Shown here piece after piece: positions 35,121 to 46,059 of a stretch of 64,000 bases of DNA. Position numbers and translations under genes: made by a program. Under the pieces are notes generated by a model that had not been told where the DNA came from, made no database searches, and was given only the letters and a program-made list of their open reading frames with translations. This stretch comes from Xenia sp. Carnegie-2017. Taxonomy: Eukaryota > Cnidaria > Anthozoa > Malacalcyonacea > Xeniidae. The DNA is taken from positions 2,400,319 to 2,464,318 of the forward strand of contig NW_025813487.1 of the NCBI RefSeq assembly GCF_021976095.1, written 5' to 3'. Position 1 is the first letter of the stretch. Every line of letters starts with the position of its first letter.

Positions 35121-36546
35121 AGGTGCGCCAGAAACGACGCTTTCTTAAGGTGAAGTGCGCCAACGGCAACGCTCTGTATACTACTGTTGTCAGGCATAGA
35201 CTCTCCTAGAGACCCTCATTCAAAACATCTATGTAATGAGTTTAGTTAAGTTAGAAATTTGGTACTACAAGTGACAGTTCATAGATATAGAAAAGCTCAG
35301 ACTTCAAACCATGCAAGTTTATTGTAACCCTTTACCCATCTTCAGATCAGTGCCAGCAAATTCACCTTTTGAGAAAAAACTCAAAATTTTTTTCTGCCAA
35401 AGATTAAGCAAAAATTATCAGAGTGAAAATTTGCAGTTAATGACAGCTTAATGCCATAAATGTTTATTAAGAATTTCACTAGACTATTATCTTCTGCAAG
35501 ATGTGCTATATAGCAATCACTAGTAGGATTGTATTTGCAAATACAAACAGAATGTAACTAACATGTCTTTAATTATATAATTACATGAAAGTTAAAATTG
35601 ATTCATGTGTCATGCTTACTGGTTATGATAAATATCTTTTCATATGATCAAAGCTCATTTAAATGTAAATCTAAAATAATTTAGTTTAGAAATTATAATG
35701 ATCATCAGAAAAATTACCTAGTGATCATGAAAAATACTTTGCTGTTTTGCCAAATATCTGCATACATAGGAAGACATTTTTACTTTATAGAAAATGCTTT
35801 TCATACATAAATAGCCCTTTGGAATTTATGGCAAACAATTTGGTATGAGCCGTAGATTAACACACCTTTACATCTCTACATGAGGTGTTCAGTTAGAAAA
35901 GGGGACAATATGTGACATGTGGCAACATTTCATTTATTTGAAATACTTAGGTTTAATACCATTCCAGTCAAATTGTCAAAATAAAAAGCTTCATAGATCA
36001 GAAGACTCAAAATCACAGGTTATAGTAAACAGCTTCTCATGTAATCAATGTTAGTTTTCTCAAATCTTAAACAATATGTAGTATAACTGTCCAATGATTG
36101 AATGATCAATGATCATAAACTGAAAAGCCCCAAACATTTGTTTATGATAAAGTAAATAAAAGTATGGCGCCTTATGGCTACAGATTTTTTGTCCATTGAA
36201 ATATATTTGCAGGAATGTAGGATTTCGCTGACATATAATGGCCACGATTCCCCAAGCACTGAAGAAATCATAGCTAAAAGTCCTTCGGCAACAACAATTT
36301 TAGAAGCATCAATCTGCTTACCAGACGCCATATTAACATAAATCGCATCACACACTCGCATAAATTGACTTTGATATATTACATTCATGCATACACTACA
36401 GTTGTCCTTTACTTACGATTTTGGATGTAAATTTCTGCTGATAAAACTCAAAACAATGTTGGCTTTCTTTTGAACATCAATGACTGAAATGTCGCTCGCG
36501 AGATTGTCTTTGCCAAACATTTACAATTTATCCATACATTTTTCGG
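35121..36546. other. AT-rich intergenic sequence
   Basis: No gene supported. A 91-residue minus-strand open frame at 36113-36388 includes MASGKQIDASKIVVAEGLLA, with a possible donor directly after the fourth codon of MASG, but no partner exon could be found. Confidence 0.45.
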
Positions 36547-37682
36547 AATTCACACTCGGACATCTAGATAAAGTAGGCGCATTCGGAAACTTCCTACGAA
36601 GATGATTTCCGACAACCGAGGCTTATTTTTCGTATTGCGCGAACTCTGCCTGATAATTTTGCGTGTAAAGCTTTAATTCGCGGCAATTTAAAACTTATTG
36701 CAGGAAAATGGAAATAATTTAAAATAGTAAACAGTCTCTGCATATTGTACATCACCACACAATACAAACGAAGTTAAACTTCTGTTTATGTTTCCGCTGG
36801 TAAACTGTTCTTATAAGAACAAGCACATATTTTTACACATATGGAACGTATTGACATTGCAGCAGCGACCTCTTTATTTAAAATCAAACTGTCTGAACGC
36901 TCTGGACTTGTGCAAAATGTAGAGGAAACAGAAAGTCTCCTTAGAGAGTACGAGGTGGCAAGCACAACTAATTTTTGTGGAAATAAAGCAAAAAAAGGAT
37001 TTGGGAACACAGGTTTGTATTTTTTTTTCTCAAAATATAACTAATCTATATTGATCGATATGTTTCCTTATTTCTGTTGTCCAGATCAAATTGTTATATG
37101 AAACCTGAATGTTGTCATATTCTTTAATATAAGAAGTACTGTAATAATGTCCAGTTGATTTAGATGGGCTTATACTGTGGAACAAGTGATGGGGAGCTCA
37201 AATACGTTATACGAGTGGGCAAAATAAGTTCAAAATAAATTGTGCTTTAATTTGCTTTATGCTTTCGGGTTTCAACACATTTAAAGTTAAATAAATGTGT
37301 AATGGTATAAAATTTTTAAATTCTACACTGCTATACATTACCATTTTGTTGATCACAATAATGATTAAGAATCACAGGAGACCATTTGTCTTTGTTTACT
37401 TGAATGCAACTATGTCGAATAACATGTCAATATTATTAATGTATATTATATCACAATATACTGCGCTTACCTTTAAGTTTGGATAGATCAATAGTCTGTT
37501 CAAAATACCACGACCATTTGTCTATCTGTTGTTTATATTTAAATTATAAGCAGCGATATTTTATCGCGCACATACACGCACAATCCACGCAATACGAAAA
37601 ATAAACCTCAGGTGTTGGAAATCATCTTCGTAAGAAGTTTCAGAATGCGCCTACTTTTGCTAGATGTCCGAGTGTGAATTCC
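36547..37682. mobile_element. Element with about 100 bp terminal inverted repeats (Mutator-like?)
   Basis: The left end begins GGAATTCACACTCGGACATC at 36547, and the inverse complement of 37682 leftward begins with the same sequence. The match runs on, with scattered differences, for about 100 bp to TTATTTTTCGTATTGCG. Flanking 9-mers ATTTTTTTC (36538-36546) and AAATTTTTC (37683-37691) agree at seven of nine bases, compatible with the 9 bp target duplication of Mutator-like elements but low in complexity. About 0.9 kb of interior holds one exon-like frame and no complete transposase. Confidence 0.65.
36841..37013 (+). CDS. Possible first exon inside the inverted-repeat element
   Basis: An ATG at 36841 opens a frame of about 58 codons (MERIDIAAATSLFKIKLSER and on), ending in KKGFGNTG, where a GTTTGTAT donor-like sequence follows. 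The tail, an acidic helix then a TTNFCGNKAKKGFG stretch, recalls the N-terminal region of some animal Mutator-type or SWIM-associated proteins, but this is weak. No second exon is recognised before the right end of the element, so it may be a relic first exon of a lost transposase or a captured gene piece. Confidence 0.35.
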
Positions 37683-39724
37683 AAATTTTTCACCCTCTTG
37701 AAAAAATTCACAGTTTGGACAGCAGCATTCATGTCCATATATAAATTTGAAAAAGATTTCCATAAATTCCATCTGATTGTAGTTTAGTTTCTATCATGCT
37801 TATAAAAATTACTATGAAACGATGAAACATTTAATTCAGACAGTGAGCTTGACTATGTTAATTCAGTTGGCTATCAGTCGAAATCCGTCAAACCAATCAC
37901 AATAAAACAAAAATTCAAATGAACCAATTGTAAGATAGCAATTGGACTCCCTTATACGTCCGGCCATCCCTCTTATCGGTCGAGACTATTCCAGACTGTC
38001 CACTGATCTGGCCATTGACCATTAAAATAAGCGTTTTTGGCGTTCATAGACTCCTTTATCAGTCGAACCAGTCAAGCCACCCCGCTTATCAGTCGGTTAT
38101 TCCAGGTCAATTAAAATTCAACTGATCTGGTTACCAACGAAATATTCATTAGATTAGTCGTTAGTTTTCAAAAATAAATAAAACTGGATTTTTATCACGA
38201 AGTAAATGCGATAATAAAGTAAGAATAATTAATGAATTTTTAATTAATATGAATAGGTAATATTTGAATTTCAAACATCAGTCGCGCGACGGATTTGGCA
38301 TACTCTAGATCCGCCCCTGGCTATACACTCATAACAAAGAACAACAGGCTTATTTACCTACTCTCTAAGATGTAGAACACCTCATTTCTGTCCTCAAAAT
38401 GTCAGAGATTCATCCTATTTGTGCCTGCTAGGCAAACTCTTTGATAATAGAGAGCTCACCAACTACCTTGCTGTCAAATGATTCGTGTTATGGTACATTA
38501 TTTGCATTTTCTTCGTGATGCAAGGATGCGTTTCAAAATAAGTGGTCTGGGCCCGAGAGGAAAGAAGCGCTGTTATGAATTGCAGAAGAGTTTCAAAAGA
38601 AGCCGCCAAAATTTTTTCGATTTCCAAATTAGTTGCCTCAAATGGAAGTTACTGTCAAAAGAGTGATTAGTTTCTAATAGTTGTTTTTAGCATTGGCTAA
38701 ATTATAATTCATGCAAAATAATAGATATTTTTCATTACAGTAAGTTGCATATAGGGTTACAGCATAACAACTTTGAAAAGCAGTATTTTTTGAGAGTCTT
38801 GGGTAATTTGTTTGATAATGTCTCTTAAAACATAGTTACGATAATCTTACAAAATTCAAAATTCTAAACATCCTATAAACATAATGACGCAACTTCATTT
38901 AAGTAATTGTCAAGTAATACCATTTTCCCTGGAAGATAATGTGACTGTGAAAGATACAAACAAAGAGGACCGTAACTACAGCGTTATTTGTGTTGTTTAT
39001 TGATGTTTTTTTGTTTTGTTTTGTTTGTTTTTTTTCGGGGGGTGGGGTTATTTACTTGTATATTCAGATGTGCAACCTGGGCAGGACTGCTTTCTTTTAA
39101 AAAAAGTTCATACGTAGATTTCTCTTGAGTTAAAATTTTTTCAAAAAGAAATTAAAAGTGCAAAACTGAGAGTATGAATCCCTCCCCCCTCCCTCCCAAG
39201 CAATTAACGCTCTAGGGCCGACAGCTTTGCAAGCAATAACAACTGAGTATGGTGACACCAGGAGAGACCATTTCAGTACCAAATTTTCAGTACGTTAGCA
39301 GAATGTAAACTTGTATTAAAGCAACTTTTTAATATTTAATTCGTTATTGGTCAATATTTGAGAGATGGTGTTACAACATAATTTTTAGGATATCTAGCCG
39401 ATATTTGTTTACAAACTTAGCAATGCCACTTCCACATTCAAAATGTGTAGGACAATAAGAATGGCGGAATTTCCCATTAAGATATCGGCTCAGCTGTTGA
39501 AATCATTGTCTGACAAAATTAATTCAGTCAGTCTCATACATCGGCTTGAAAGTACATATTTTGACGAAATGTAAGATTTTCCCACAAGACTTCAATTTTC
39601 GAAGTTATGCAAACCAAATTGAAAACAAGAGCTCATTACCGCATAAATCACCAAGACTATGGAAGAGTATTCCATCATTTTGACGGAAAATTTAACATCG
39701 AGGGTTGGAAACATGTATGACGTT
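37683..39724. other. Intergenic sequence, no gene seen
   Basis: AT-rich. Near 37975-38110 the motif CTTATCGGTCG or CTTATCAGTCG recurs several times, hinting at a degraded tandem repeat. The sequence GATCCGCCCCTG at about 38311-38322 looks like one end of a hAT-type element without a partner. A T/G-rich low-complexity run lies at 39005-39050. A 62-residue open frame at 38478-38666 has no recognisable content. Confidence 0.45.
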
Positions 39725-40721
39725 GGCAGAAAATTACCGCTGACCTGCGTTGTGACCGAATCCAGTGTCATACACTAATAATATTAATCAATTCTACTGT
39801 GTTTTGTCACCACCATAAATAATTCTTACGTAAACTCGTTATTTGCCAGGAAGATAAAGCAGCCTTCAAACTTAAAGAAGAAAACACCTCTGAGACGAGA
39901 ATATCGCAGCTGGACCACGTAAAACTTGGGGAAAGGGCATGTTTGAAAGAAAAAGATCTGTTTATTGACTAAATGCTGTCGTATGAAATAGATAGGTGGA
40001 CGCTAAAGAATTTTTGCTAAAAATACGAAGATTATTGCAATTCAACAATGGCGTTTTCAGAAGGAACAAAGTTGACGTTTGTGATGAACGAAACATCAAT
40101 GAAAACCTGACCGAAATAATGTGACGTCAATTGCATCGATCAACGACTATCATCTCAGAAACAATCTTTTTTGAAAAAGCGATCAAGATGTATACGATAT
40201 TGCATTCTATGGGCATTTTTAGAAGTCATTCAGCTTTATGCAAGTTTTTCCGCATTTAGCTCCTTTGAAATTAATAGCCTTTTTAGGGGTAACATGAATA
40301 TATGATTCGTCTTTTATTGAATGGCCCCGTCCAAACATGTACGTTTTACGATTTCAAAACTTTTCGTTACAGATAACTAAACGATAGCATTATCGTTTGA
40401 GCATAAAAAAAGTTACGATTTGTACAGTTTAAAGTTATATAGAATCCAAACTTTTTTGTTGACTTTTGCTGATTAAAATTCCACATGCAATTTAGCCAAT
40501 GGGCTGCCATGTGTCAATTTTTATTAAACTATTTACCTTTTATCTACTTATCTATCTGCTTATATACCCACCTCAGCCTTCCTATCTATAGTGGATTGTT
40601 TTTGCAAAATGGCATAGATTTGTAATACAATCCAGGTACTGATTTCCATATTTTTCTTAAACTTAATGAGTTTATCAAACATATCAAAAATAGTAAATGA
40701 TTATTCATGAAGAAAAGATAT

Positions 40722-40727
40722 TTTATT
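40722..40727 (-). promoter_or_regulatory. Possible polyadenylation signal of copy B
   Basis: AATAAA on the minus strand about 81 bp downstream of the copy B stop codon. In copy A the matching place reads differently and the hexamer is lost. Distance and sequence fit, but AATAAA is common in AT-rich DNA. Confidence 0.4.
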
Positions 40728-40807
40728 TACCAGCGGATCCAATTCGAAAACATTCAGAAACAATCTTATGTCTTATTATTTCTTGTCAATGTTAGTAGAA
40801 ACTTGTG

Positions 40808-43800
40808 CTATCGTTTGGTCTTGTTCCGATTAAATTGGATTGCTGTTTCGATCTCTGATCTGAAGTATTCACAATCGTCCAATTTAACAGCAGTTAAAGC
40901 TTTATCTAATTTCAAACATATGAAGGTCTTCATAGGTGGACCTTTAAATATCACATTATCATCATCACTATCACCCACACCAACAACTTCCATGTCACCA
41001 TCATCACCACCATCATCATCATCAATATTTCTACCATCACTACCACCACCATCATCACCATCATCAATATTACCACCATTATCATCACCACCATCATCGT
41101 AACCATCATCACCACCATCAACATCATCATCATCATTAACTTCATCAACATCATCATCATCATTACCATCATCAACATCATCATCATCATCTATTTCACA
41201 TACACCATATGAAAATGGTTGCCAATTTTCTTGTTCCTTCAAAAAATAAACAAGTACACCAGAGTCACCATTTTTTAGAAATTGGCAACTACTTTTGACC
41301 TTCACTGCATCTTGAAAAATGATTTCTCTCTCGATTTCATTTGAAGACTTTGTCAAGTGAGAACAACATCGTTCACTTATAAATCCAATGTTATGGTAAT
41401 CTGTACGAACTTTCACAGATTCATCCCCATCATCGATTCTTTCGTAAAGTTTTTCATTTTCTCGGATTGAATTCAAGACAAAACGTTCCATGTCATGTCC
41501 TCCAAGATTATGAAAATGACTTTTATTACCGATGAAAATTCTCACAATATCAACTTCTTCGTCAAAATGACCAACCACGCCTTTAGAGGGAAGCTCAACT
41601 TCTTCCTCAGTTTTTGGTAGTTTGTAAAAATAAGCTGTACCTTCATTAAAGTGTTTACCGGCATCGCGAAAGGCCCAAAAGTCTTTTTTCTGGTTAAAAG
41701 CCAATGCACTGTTCACCATGTCACTAGCGCCACAAGCAACATGTGCGCATGTCAAGGCGTAATACTTATTGTTTTTGCCACAGAACATTGTCATTGTACC
41801 ATGAGAGCCCCTGGTTGATTGGTTTTCCAAAACAACATCATTTGGTATTTGCATTGTATTTTGTGCATTATGATTTTGAACAGCGCGGAAGTTTGATAAA
41901 TATCGAATTTTTGGTTTTTTGTAAAGTTTACGCCTGATTTCAATGAATTTTGATGCTTCCCATTCAAATATCGTGTCAATTTCTTTCTTTAAATCTTCAT
42001 CGGACCTTTCTTCAACACCATCAACTGTGATATATAAATGAGGATATGATATAACTTTGTTTTTTCTAACTGTTCCATAGTTGCCACATATCCACGATAT
42101 GCTTTAAAAAAGAATCAGAAATAGGATAAAAAATCTAAATTAAAAACAATGTGCCTATAAGTATCTATAATATACCATTTGTCCTATTTAAAAGCTAACA
42201 TAGACGATGGCACAAAGAAATTTGTTTTCCTAAACATACCTTTTGAATTTTTCATGTACGTCTTTTTTAATGTTGTAATGTTCATCAAGAAATTGGCTTT
42301 TCAAATTAAATCCTATGAAGAAATGTTGAATAATGTCGACCAGTAACGATTTTTTTAAATAAGGGAAGATAATTAAGGAAAGAGGTATAGGCATCAGATA
42401 CTTGAAGAGCTGTGGAAGAGGTCTGGGTACGATATACTTAAGGAGCTTTGGATTTTGTTGACGTAACCGGCTGACCACCAAAATTTTACGTAACTGATCG
42501 GTCTTTCGCTCGACATAGTAGATGAAATTAAATTTAAAGTTTATGGTAAAAAATTGCGTTGAAAGTTTTACATCAACTCATATTTAGCTAACAGAACTTT
42601 GAGCTTGTATATCAACCCCCCAGTTATCATTCTTTTACCTGGTAATCCAAAGGGAGGGGGAGGGCATTGTGTGAGATCAACATCTTTTCCATCCTTTACA
42701 GCTTGAATGACAACATCAAAGTCCTAAACAAAAGTTTTAATAATCACTTATGCAACAAATAGAGCTCTAATTCAATCTATAACAATAAGATTAAGGATTA
42801 GGCTTAGAGATTAGGATTAGGAATCAATTTCGCGTATTTGTAGAACACCATAAAAAGACCTGTGGAGAATGCATGACAATGCTTCCACTTAAATTTCATT
42901 TCCGTTCCTTTGGAAGTAACTCACCTTCGATATAATCAAATATTTTTTTGCATTTTCTTTGTCCCCACTTCTGTTACAATTGCGAGCAGCCAATTTATAC
43001 TGATCTCTCTTTAAAGTAAGTCCTTTTAATGTCTCATCAAGTTTACTATCGTTCTCACGCTTGGGTGGCATTGGAGAAACCGGTTGTGTTCTTGGAGAAA
43101 CTGTTGGTGTTCTTGAAGGATCTGGGGTTGTTCTTGGAGGAACTTTTGGTGTTCTTGAAGTATCTGAGGGTGTTCTTGGAGGACCTGTTGGTGTCCTTGA
43201 AGGATCTGAGGGTGTTCGTGGAAGAACTAGGGGTGTTTTTGTAGGATCTGGGGGTGTTTTTGTAGGATCTGGAGGTGTTCTTGGAGGAACTAGGGTTGTT
43301 CTTGAAGGATCTGGAGGTGTTCTTGAAAGAACTGGCCGCGTTCTTGGAGTACGTATTGGTAAAGCGAGAGGTTGCTTAGGGTCATTGTTAGTAGGTTCAC
43401 TAGGGACTCTGGAGGATGTTGATTGAGAAGGAGTGACCATAGGGGGTGTTTCAGATACACGGGACTGTGTTGGTGCTGCTGGTTTAGAACCACCTGAATA
43501 AAAAATCTCACTTTCGATATGGCGCAGTGAAAAAATTTAGAAAACAAAGGTATTTTGAAAGATGTACTATACAGTCAATATAAATGTATAACAATTTTCG
43601 AGAAGAAAATTTGTTGGTGTGATGAAACATTTTAAATTTACTAATTTAGAGTATATTCAGTAAACGCATACAGTAAAACTATAAAGTTTAGTACATAACG
43701 TTAAAAGTGGAAAACCATACCTAATGGTAATTTAGACCTAATGGTATGCATGTCATTGTCTTCCACAACCATTAACCTCGCACCAACCACTTTGACATCT

Positions 43801-45975
43801 CCTGCCCAACTAAAGTCGACATTTTCGCCACATTCTATCATATGGTGGACTCCATTCTTCAAAGCATATTTAATCGTAGCAGTGTTCATCTGATCTTCTG
43901 AAATGTTCATACACTTAATTTGTTCAAACACTTTCTCACAAGCATGCCATAAGAACTTATGACCATTTTTTGGACTAACTGTAAACTCATGCTGTTCGTA
44001 ACCATCTGATTTCAACCAATCAATTAGAGATTTGTGATACACGGTTAAACAGTCATCGTAAACTGGAAAAATTTGAGATAATAGTTCAATGATTTTTCTG
44101 CGGACTTCAAAGTCGATTTCACCATTAAAACCTAAATAGCTAAACAGTAAATTTAATGGTAAAAACTCCCGACAGGCAGCCAACAATTCAAGAAATTGCA
44201 TGAAAGTTTTTTCTGGGATAACAGAATTTCTGAAACTTTCCTTCGTTAACAATTCTTTTACTCTTTTGAATTGCTTTGTGTAAACACTGCTCAACTCACT
44301 TGGAACCAATTGTTCAAGATTCTCGTATGTAAGTTCAATTTTTCTTTTTAATGGTCAGTTGTGCGTGATAAGCGTAAAGAAATGATCCCTCACATTTTTC
44401 AACTAATGACTGAAGAACGTTGCGATTTCTCTGCAGAAGATCATTCAACTGATAGCTCAAATACTTGTACAGGTCTTCTTCGTTGTTTTCATCACGAGTA
44501 TTAGTTGTAATTTCCAGAGGATTCAAGCTTTTCAACTCCTTTTGAACAGGAAGTTCTGGACGAGTGGTGATGAAGATTTTAATCCATTTAGGTAGTCTGG
44601 CAAATTCATCAGTAATCAATTCCAATAATTCACTTTTGCCCTCAACTTGACTTTCATCTAAGGCATCAATAACCAAAAGCATTGGTTTATGATCTTCCAA
44701 TGAATGCAATGGACTATTTAATAAAATACGGAATGCATCGGTGAGTGATTCGTAGGAATTATTTCTCTGTAATTCTTCATTCAGTTTACTTTTAAATTTT
44801 GATATTGTATCACACATGTTACTAGCTAATGACTCTATCAAGATTCGAGGATTTCTATGATCTGATCTATTATATCTGCAGAAATGAGAAGCAGCAAGTT
44901 TCTTCTTTTCAGAATATCGTCGACACACCTCAGCAGCAAACACACTTTTACCAACGCCTGGACCGGCAATCAAAATCATGACATTGAAAGCATCTTCACT
45001 TCTATCGTTAAACCAAGTGTCGAGTTTTTCAAATAACCATTCTCTAGTGCCTTCAAGGTATTTCTTGTTGAGATCTTTTATAACAACATTGAAATTGCAC
45101 TTTCCAAGTTTCTTGAGATCTGAACATGTTTTGACTTGCAACATGTCTTTTACTCCTGCTACATCAGCTTTTGTTGCCATCACTTGTGTAATTTCATCTA
45201 CATCAGCTTTTGTTGCCATCACTTGTGAAATTTCAGCTACATCAGCTTTTGTTGACATCACTTGTGTAATTTCAGCTACATCAGCTTTTGTTGACATCAC
45301 TTGTGTAATTTCAGCTACATCAGCTTTTGTTGACACGATTTCTTTAATTTCCTCCACGACATTTTTTATATCTTCCACATCTTCTTTTGTTTTCTCAGCA
45401 TCAGTACACCAGTTTTTTAATATTTCAATATAATTTGCTTCATCAGGACTGAGACGAGCTTCTTTCAATTCATCTATTTCAGTTTGTTGAATACCCAGAC
45501 CAACCAATGCTTTTGAAATTTCCTGCCACAAGTACTCAAACTCACTGTCATCTACACTAGTTGTAGTTATGTGACCGTACACTTTGTTACGATAAAACTT
45601 TATTCTTGCAATGTTTGCTGAGATTGAAGAATCTGAAGAGAAAGGAAGTTTATTCCATCCACCATGTGGCGCTGTTAGACCACATATGTTACGCAATAAG
45701 ACAGTCAATAATGAAATATCAAAGTTTTCAATGTCAGGTGAACCAGTTGACGGGTAAAGAAGGTTCCATTGCTCTCTTCTGATGACTTTGAATTTTAGTG
45801 ATGTCAATTTACTCTTTGTAGAAGGATCATTAAGTTTATCGTTTAAGTTTGATGATTGAAGATTTATAATGCTTTGCAATGTTGTTTTTAAAGCTTGTGT
45901 TCCTTTATTTATCAAAAGTTTACTTAAACGAGATCCGTTTGCCTCAATCTTTAATTTTTTAGCAGGTGAATCCAT
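40808..45975 (-). CDS. HEPN-coiled coil-NACHT-DM14-trypsin-like protease gene, copy B (one frame disruption)
   Basis: Five exons on the minus strand: 45975-43721, 43493-42925, 42723-42639, 42312-42240 and 42101-40808, with GT/AG borders and matching phases (1, 0, 1, 2) that also hold in copy A. The start MDSPAKKLKIEANGSR is the first ATG and matches copy A. The full design is about 1425 residues: HEPN (1-175), five 13-residue coiled-coil repeats (about 214-278), NACHT (about 325-560) with a helical region after it, a TPP-rich linker, DM14, serine protease and a D/G-rich tail. It is probably a cytosolic NLR-like switch protein; no signal peptide or membrane segment is seen. The one visible defect is a 2-base shortfall against copy A near 44335-44342, which ends the first frame after NACHT at residue 546. 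This could be a real mutation, an allele or a base-calling error. All other exons are open. Confidence 0.85.
40945..41205 (-). repeat. Trinucleotide tract encoding the Asp/Gly-rich tail (copy B)
   Basis: GAT/GGT/GAC codons give a tail of roughly 85 residues, dominated by Asp and Gly, between the protease and a conserved final segment (KTFICLKLDKALTAVKLDDC and on) that is shared with copy A. The frame stays open through the tract. Different tract lengths in the two copies point to slippage. Confidence 0.85.
41235..42101 (-). other. Trypsin-like serine protease domain (copy B)
   Basis: Exon 5 encodes a chymotrypsin-fold peptidase with all three catalytic positions recognisable in order: His in YALTCAHVA, Asp in EEVDIVRIF, and Ser in KNGDSGVLVYFL (plus-strand 41258-41269). 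The His box TCAHV replaces the secreted-protease form TAAHC, and no secretion signal or disulphide pattern is seen, which suggests an intracellular peptidase. Copy A retains the same three boxes, though broken between His and Asp. It may cleave the protein itself or a partner after NACHT activation; that is inference. Confidence 0.82.
42639..43060 (-). other. DM14 domain split by an intron (copy B)
   Basis: Exon 2 ends with LKRDQYKLAARNCNRSGDKE then NAKKYLIISK, and exon 3 goes on DFDVVIQAVKDGKDVDLTQC and PPPPFGLP. A basic helical pair, then the [PV]D[LF]xxxPPPPG[FL] ending, is the pattern of the DM14 repeat of CC2D1A/CC2D1B and Drosophila Lgd, where it binds ESCRT-III Shrub/CHMP4. The exon junction is in phase 0 in both gene copies. 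The N-terminal half is preceded by a linker with about 15 copies of an RTPPDPS-like motif. Confidence 0.75.
44335..45005 (-). other. NACHT NTPase domain (copy B)
   Basis: Walker A GPGVGKS lies at residues 338-344 (plus-strand 44944-44964), Walker B LLVIDALDES at about 433-442, and a sensor-1 type strand KIFITTRPELPV follows. Asp-Ala-Leu-Asp-Glu with a second acidic residue is typical of NACHT as opposed to plain AAA domains. The winged-helix and following helical region continue in the next open part (44309-43721: FLELLAACREFLPLNLLFSY, VYHKSLIDWL). In the NLR family the domain binds NTP and drives oligomerisation. Confidence 0.88.
45142..45336 (-). repeat. 39 bp coding repeat, five units (copy B)
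   Basis: Five in-frame units encode STKADVAEITQVM-type 13-mers between HEPN and NACHT. Copy A has eleven. Changing the number of 13-residue units would change the length of a coiled-coil spacer while keeping the frame. Confidence 0.9.
45450..45975 (-). other. HEPN domain of DZIP3 type (copy B)
   Basis: Residues 1-175 are helical and carry RIKFYRNKVYGHITTTSVDD; RNKVYGH (residues 129-135) is the R-x5-H motif of HEPN domains. The surrounding FYRNKVYGHI and a C-terminal FEYLWQEISKALVGLG helix fit the DZIP3/hRUL138-type HEPN found N-terminal to NACHT in many cnidarian and mollusc proteins. In other HEPN proteins the R and H act in RNA cleavage or in dimerisation. Whether this one has nuclease activity cannot be told. 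Confidence 0.75.
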
Positions 45976-46059
45976 TTTTCAAACTAAAAATTAAGAATAA
46001 TTTTTTGTAACAAGCATCAATTTACAATGTGCAAAATTAACACAGCATGGAAGGGATTA

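Larger units (their letters stand above)
39725..46035. repeat. Segmental duplication, copy B (direct repeat of 1..6490)
   Basis: Same gene, intron and flank content in the same order and orientation as copy A. The match stops at about 46035, just upstream of the gene start, where hAT-2 sequence begins. The promoter-proximal sequence is shared for only about 60 bp, so one copy may lack its original promoter. Confidence 0.9.

Noticed and set aside
36113-36388. 91-residue minus-strand frame near the inverted-repeat element
   Set aside because: A possible MASG first exon with donor is seen, but no continuing exon; not enough support.
38305-38325. hAT element end GATCCGCCCCTG
   Set aside because: Only one end seen, with no partner and no target duplication.
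38478-38666. 62-residue plus-strand frame
   Set aside because: No recognisable content; basic composition in AT-rich unique DNA.
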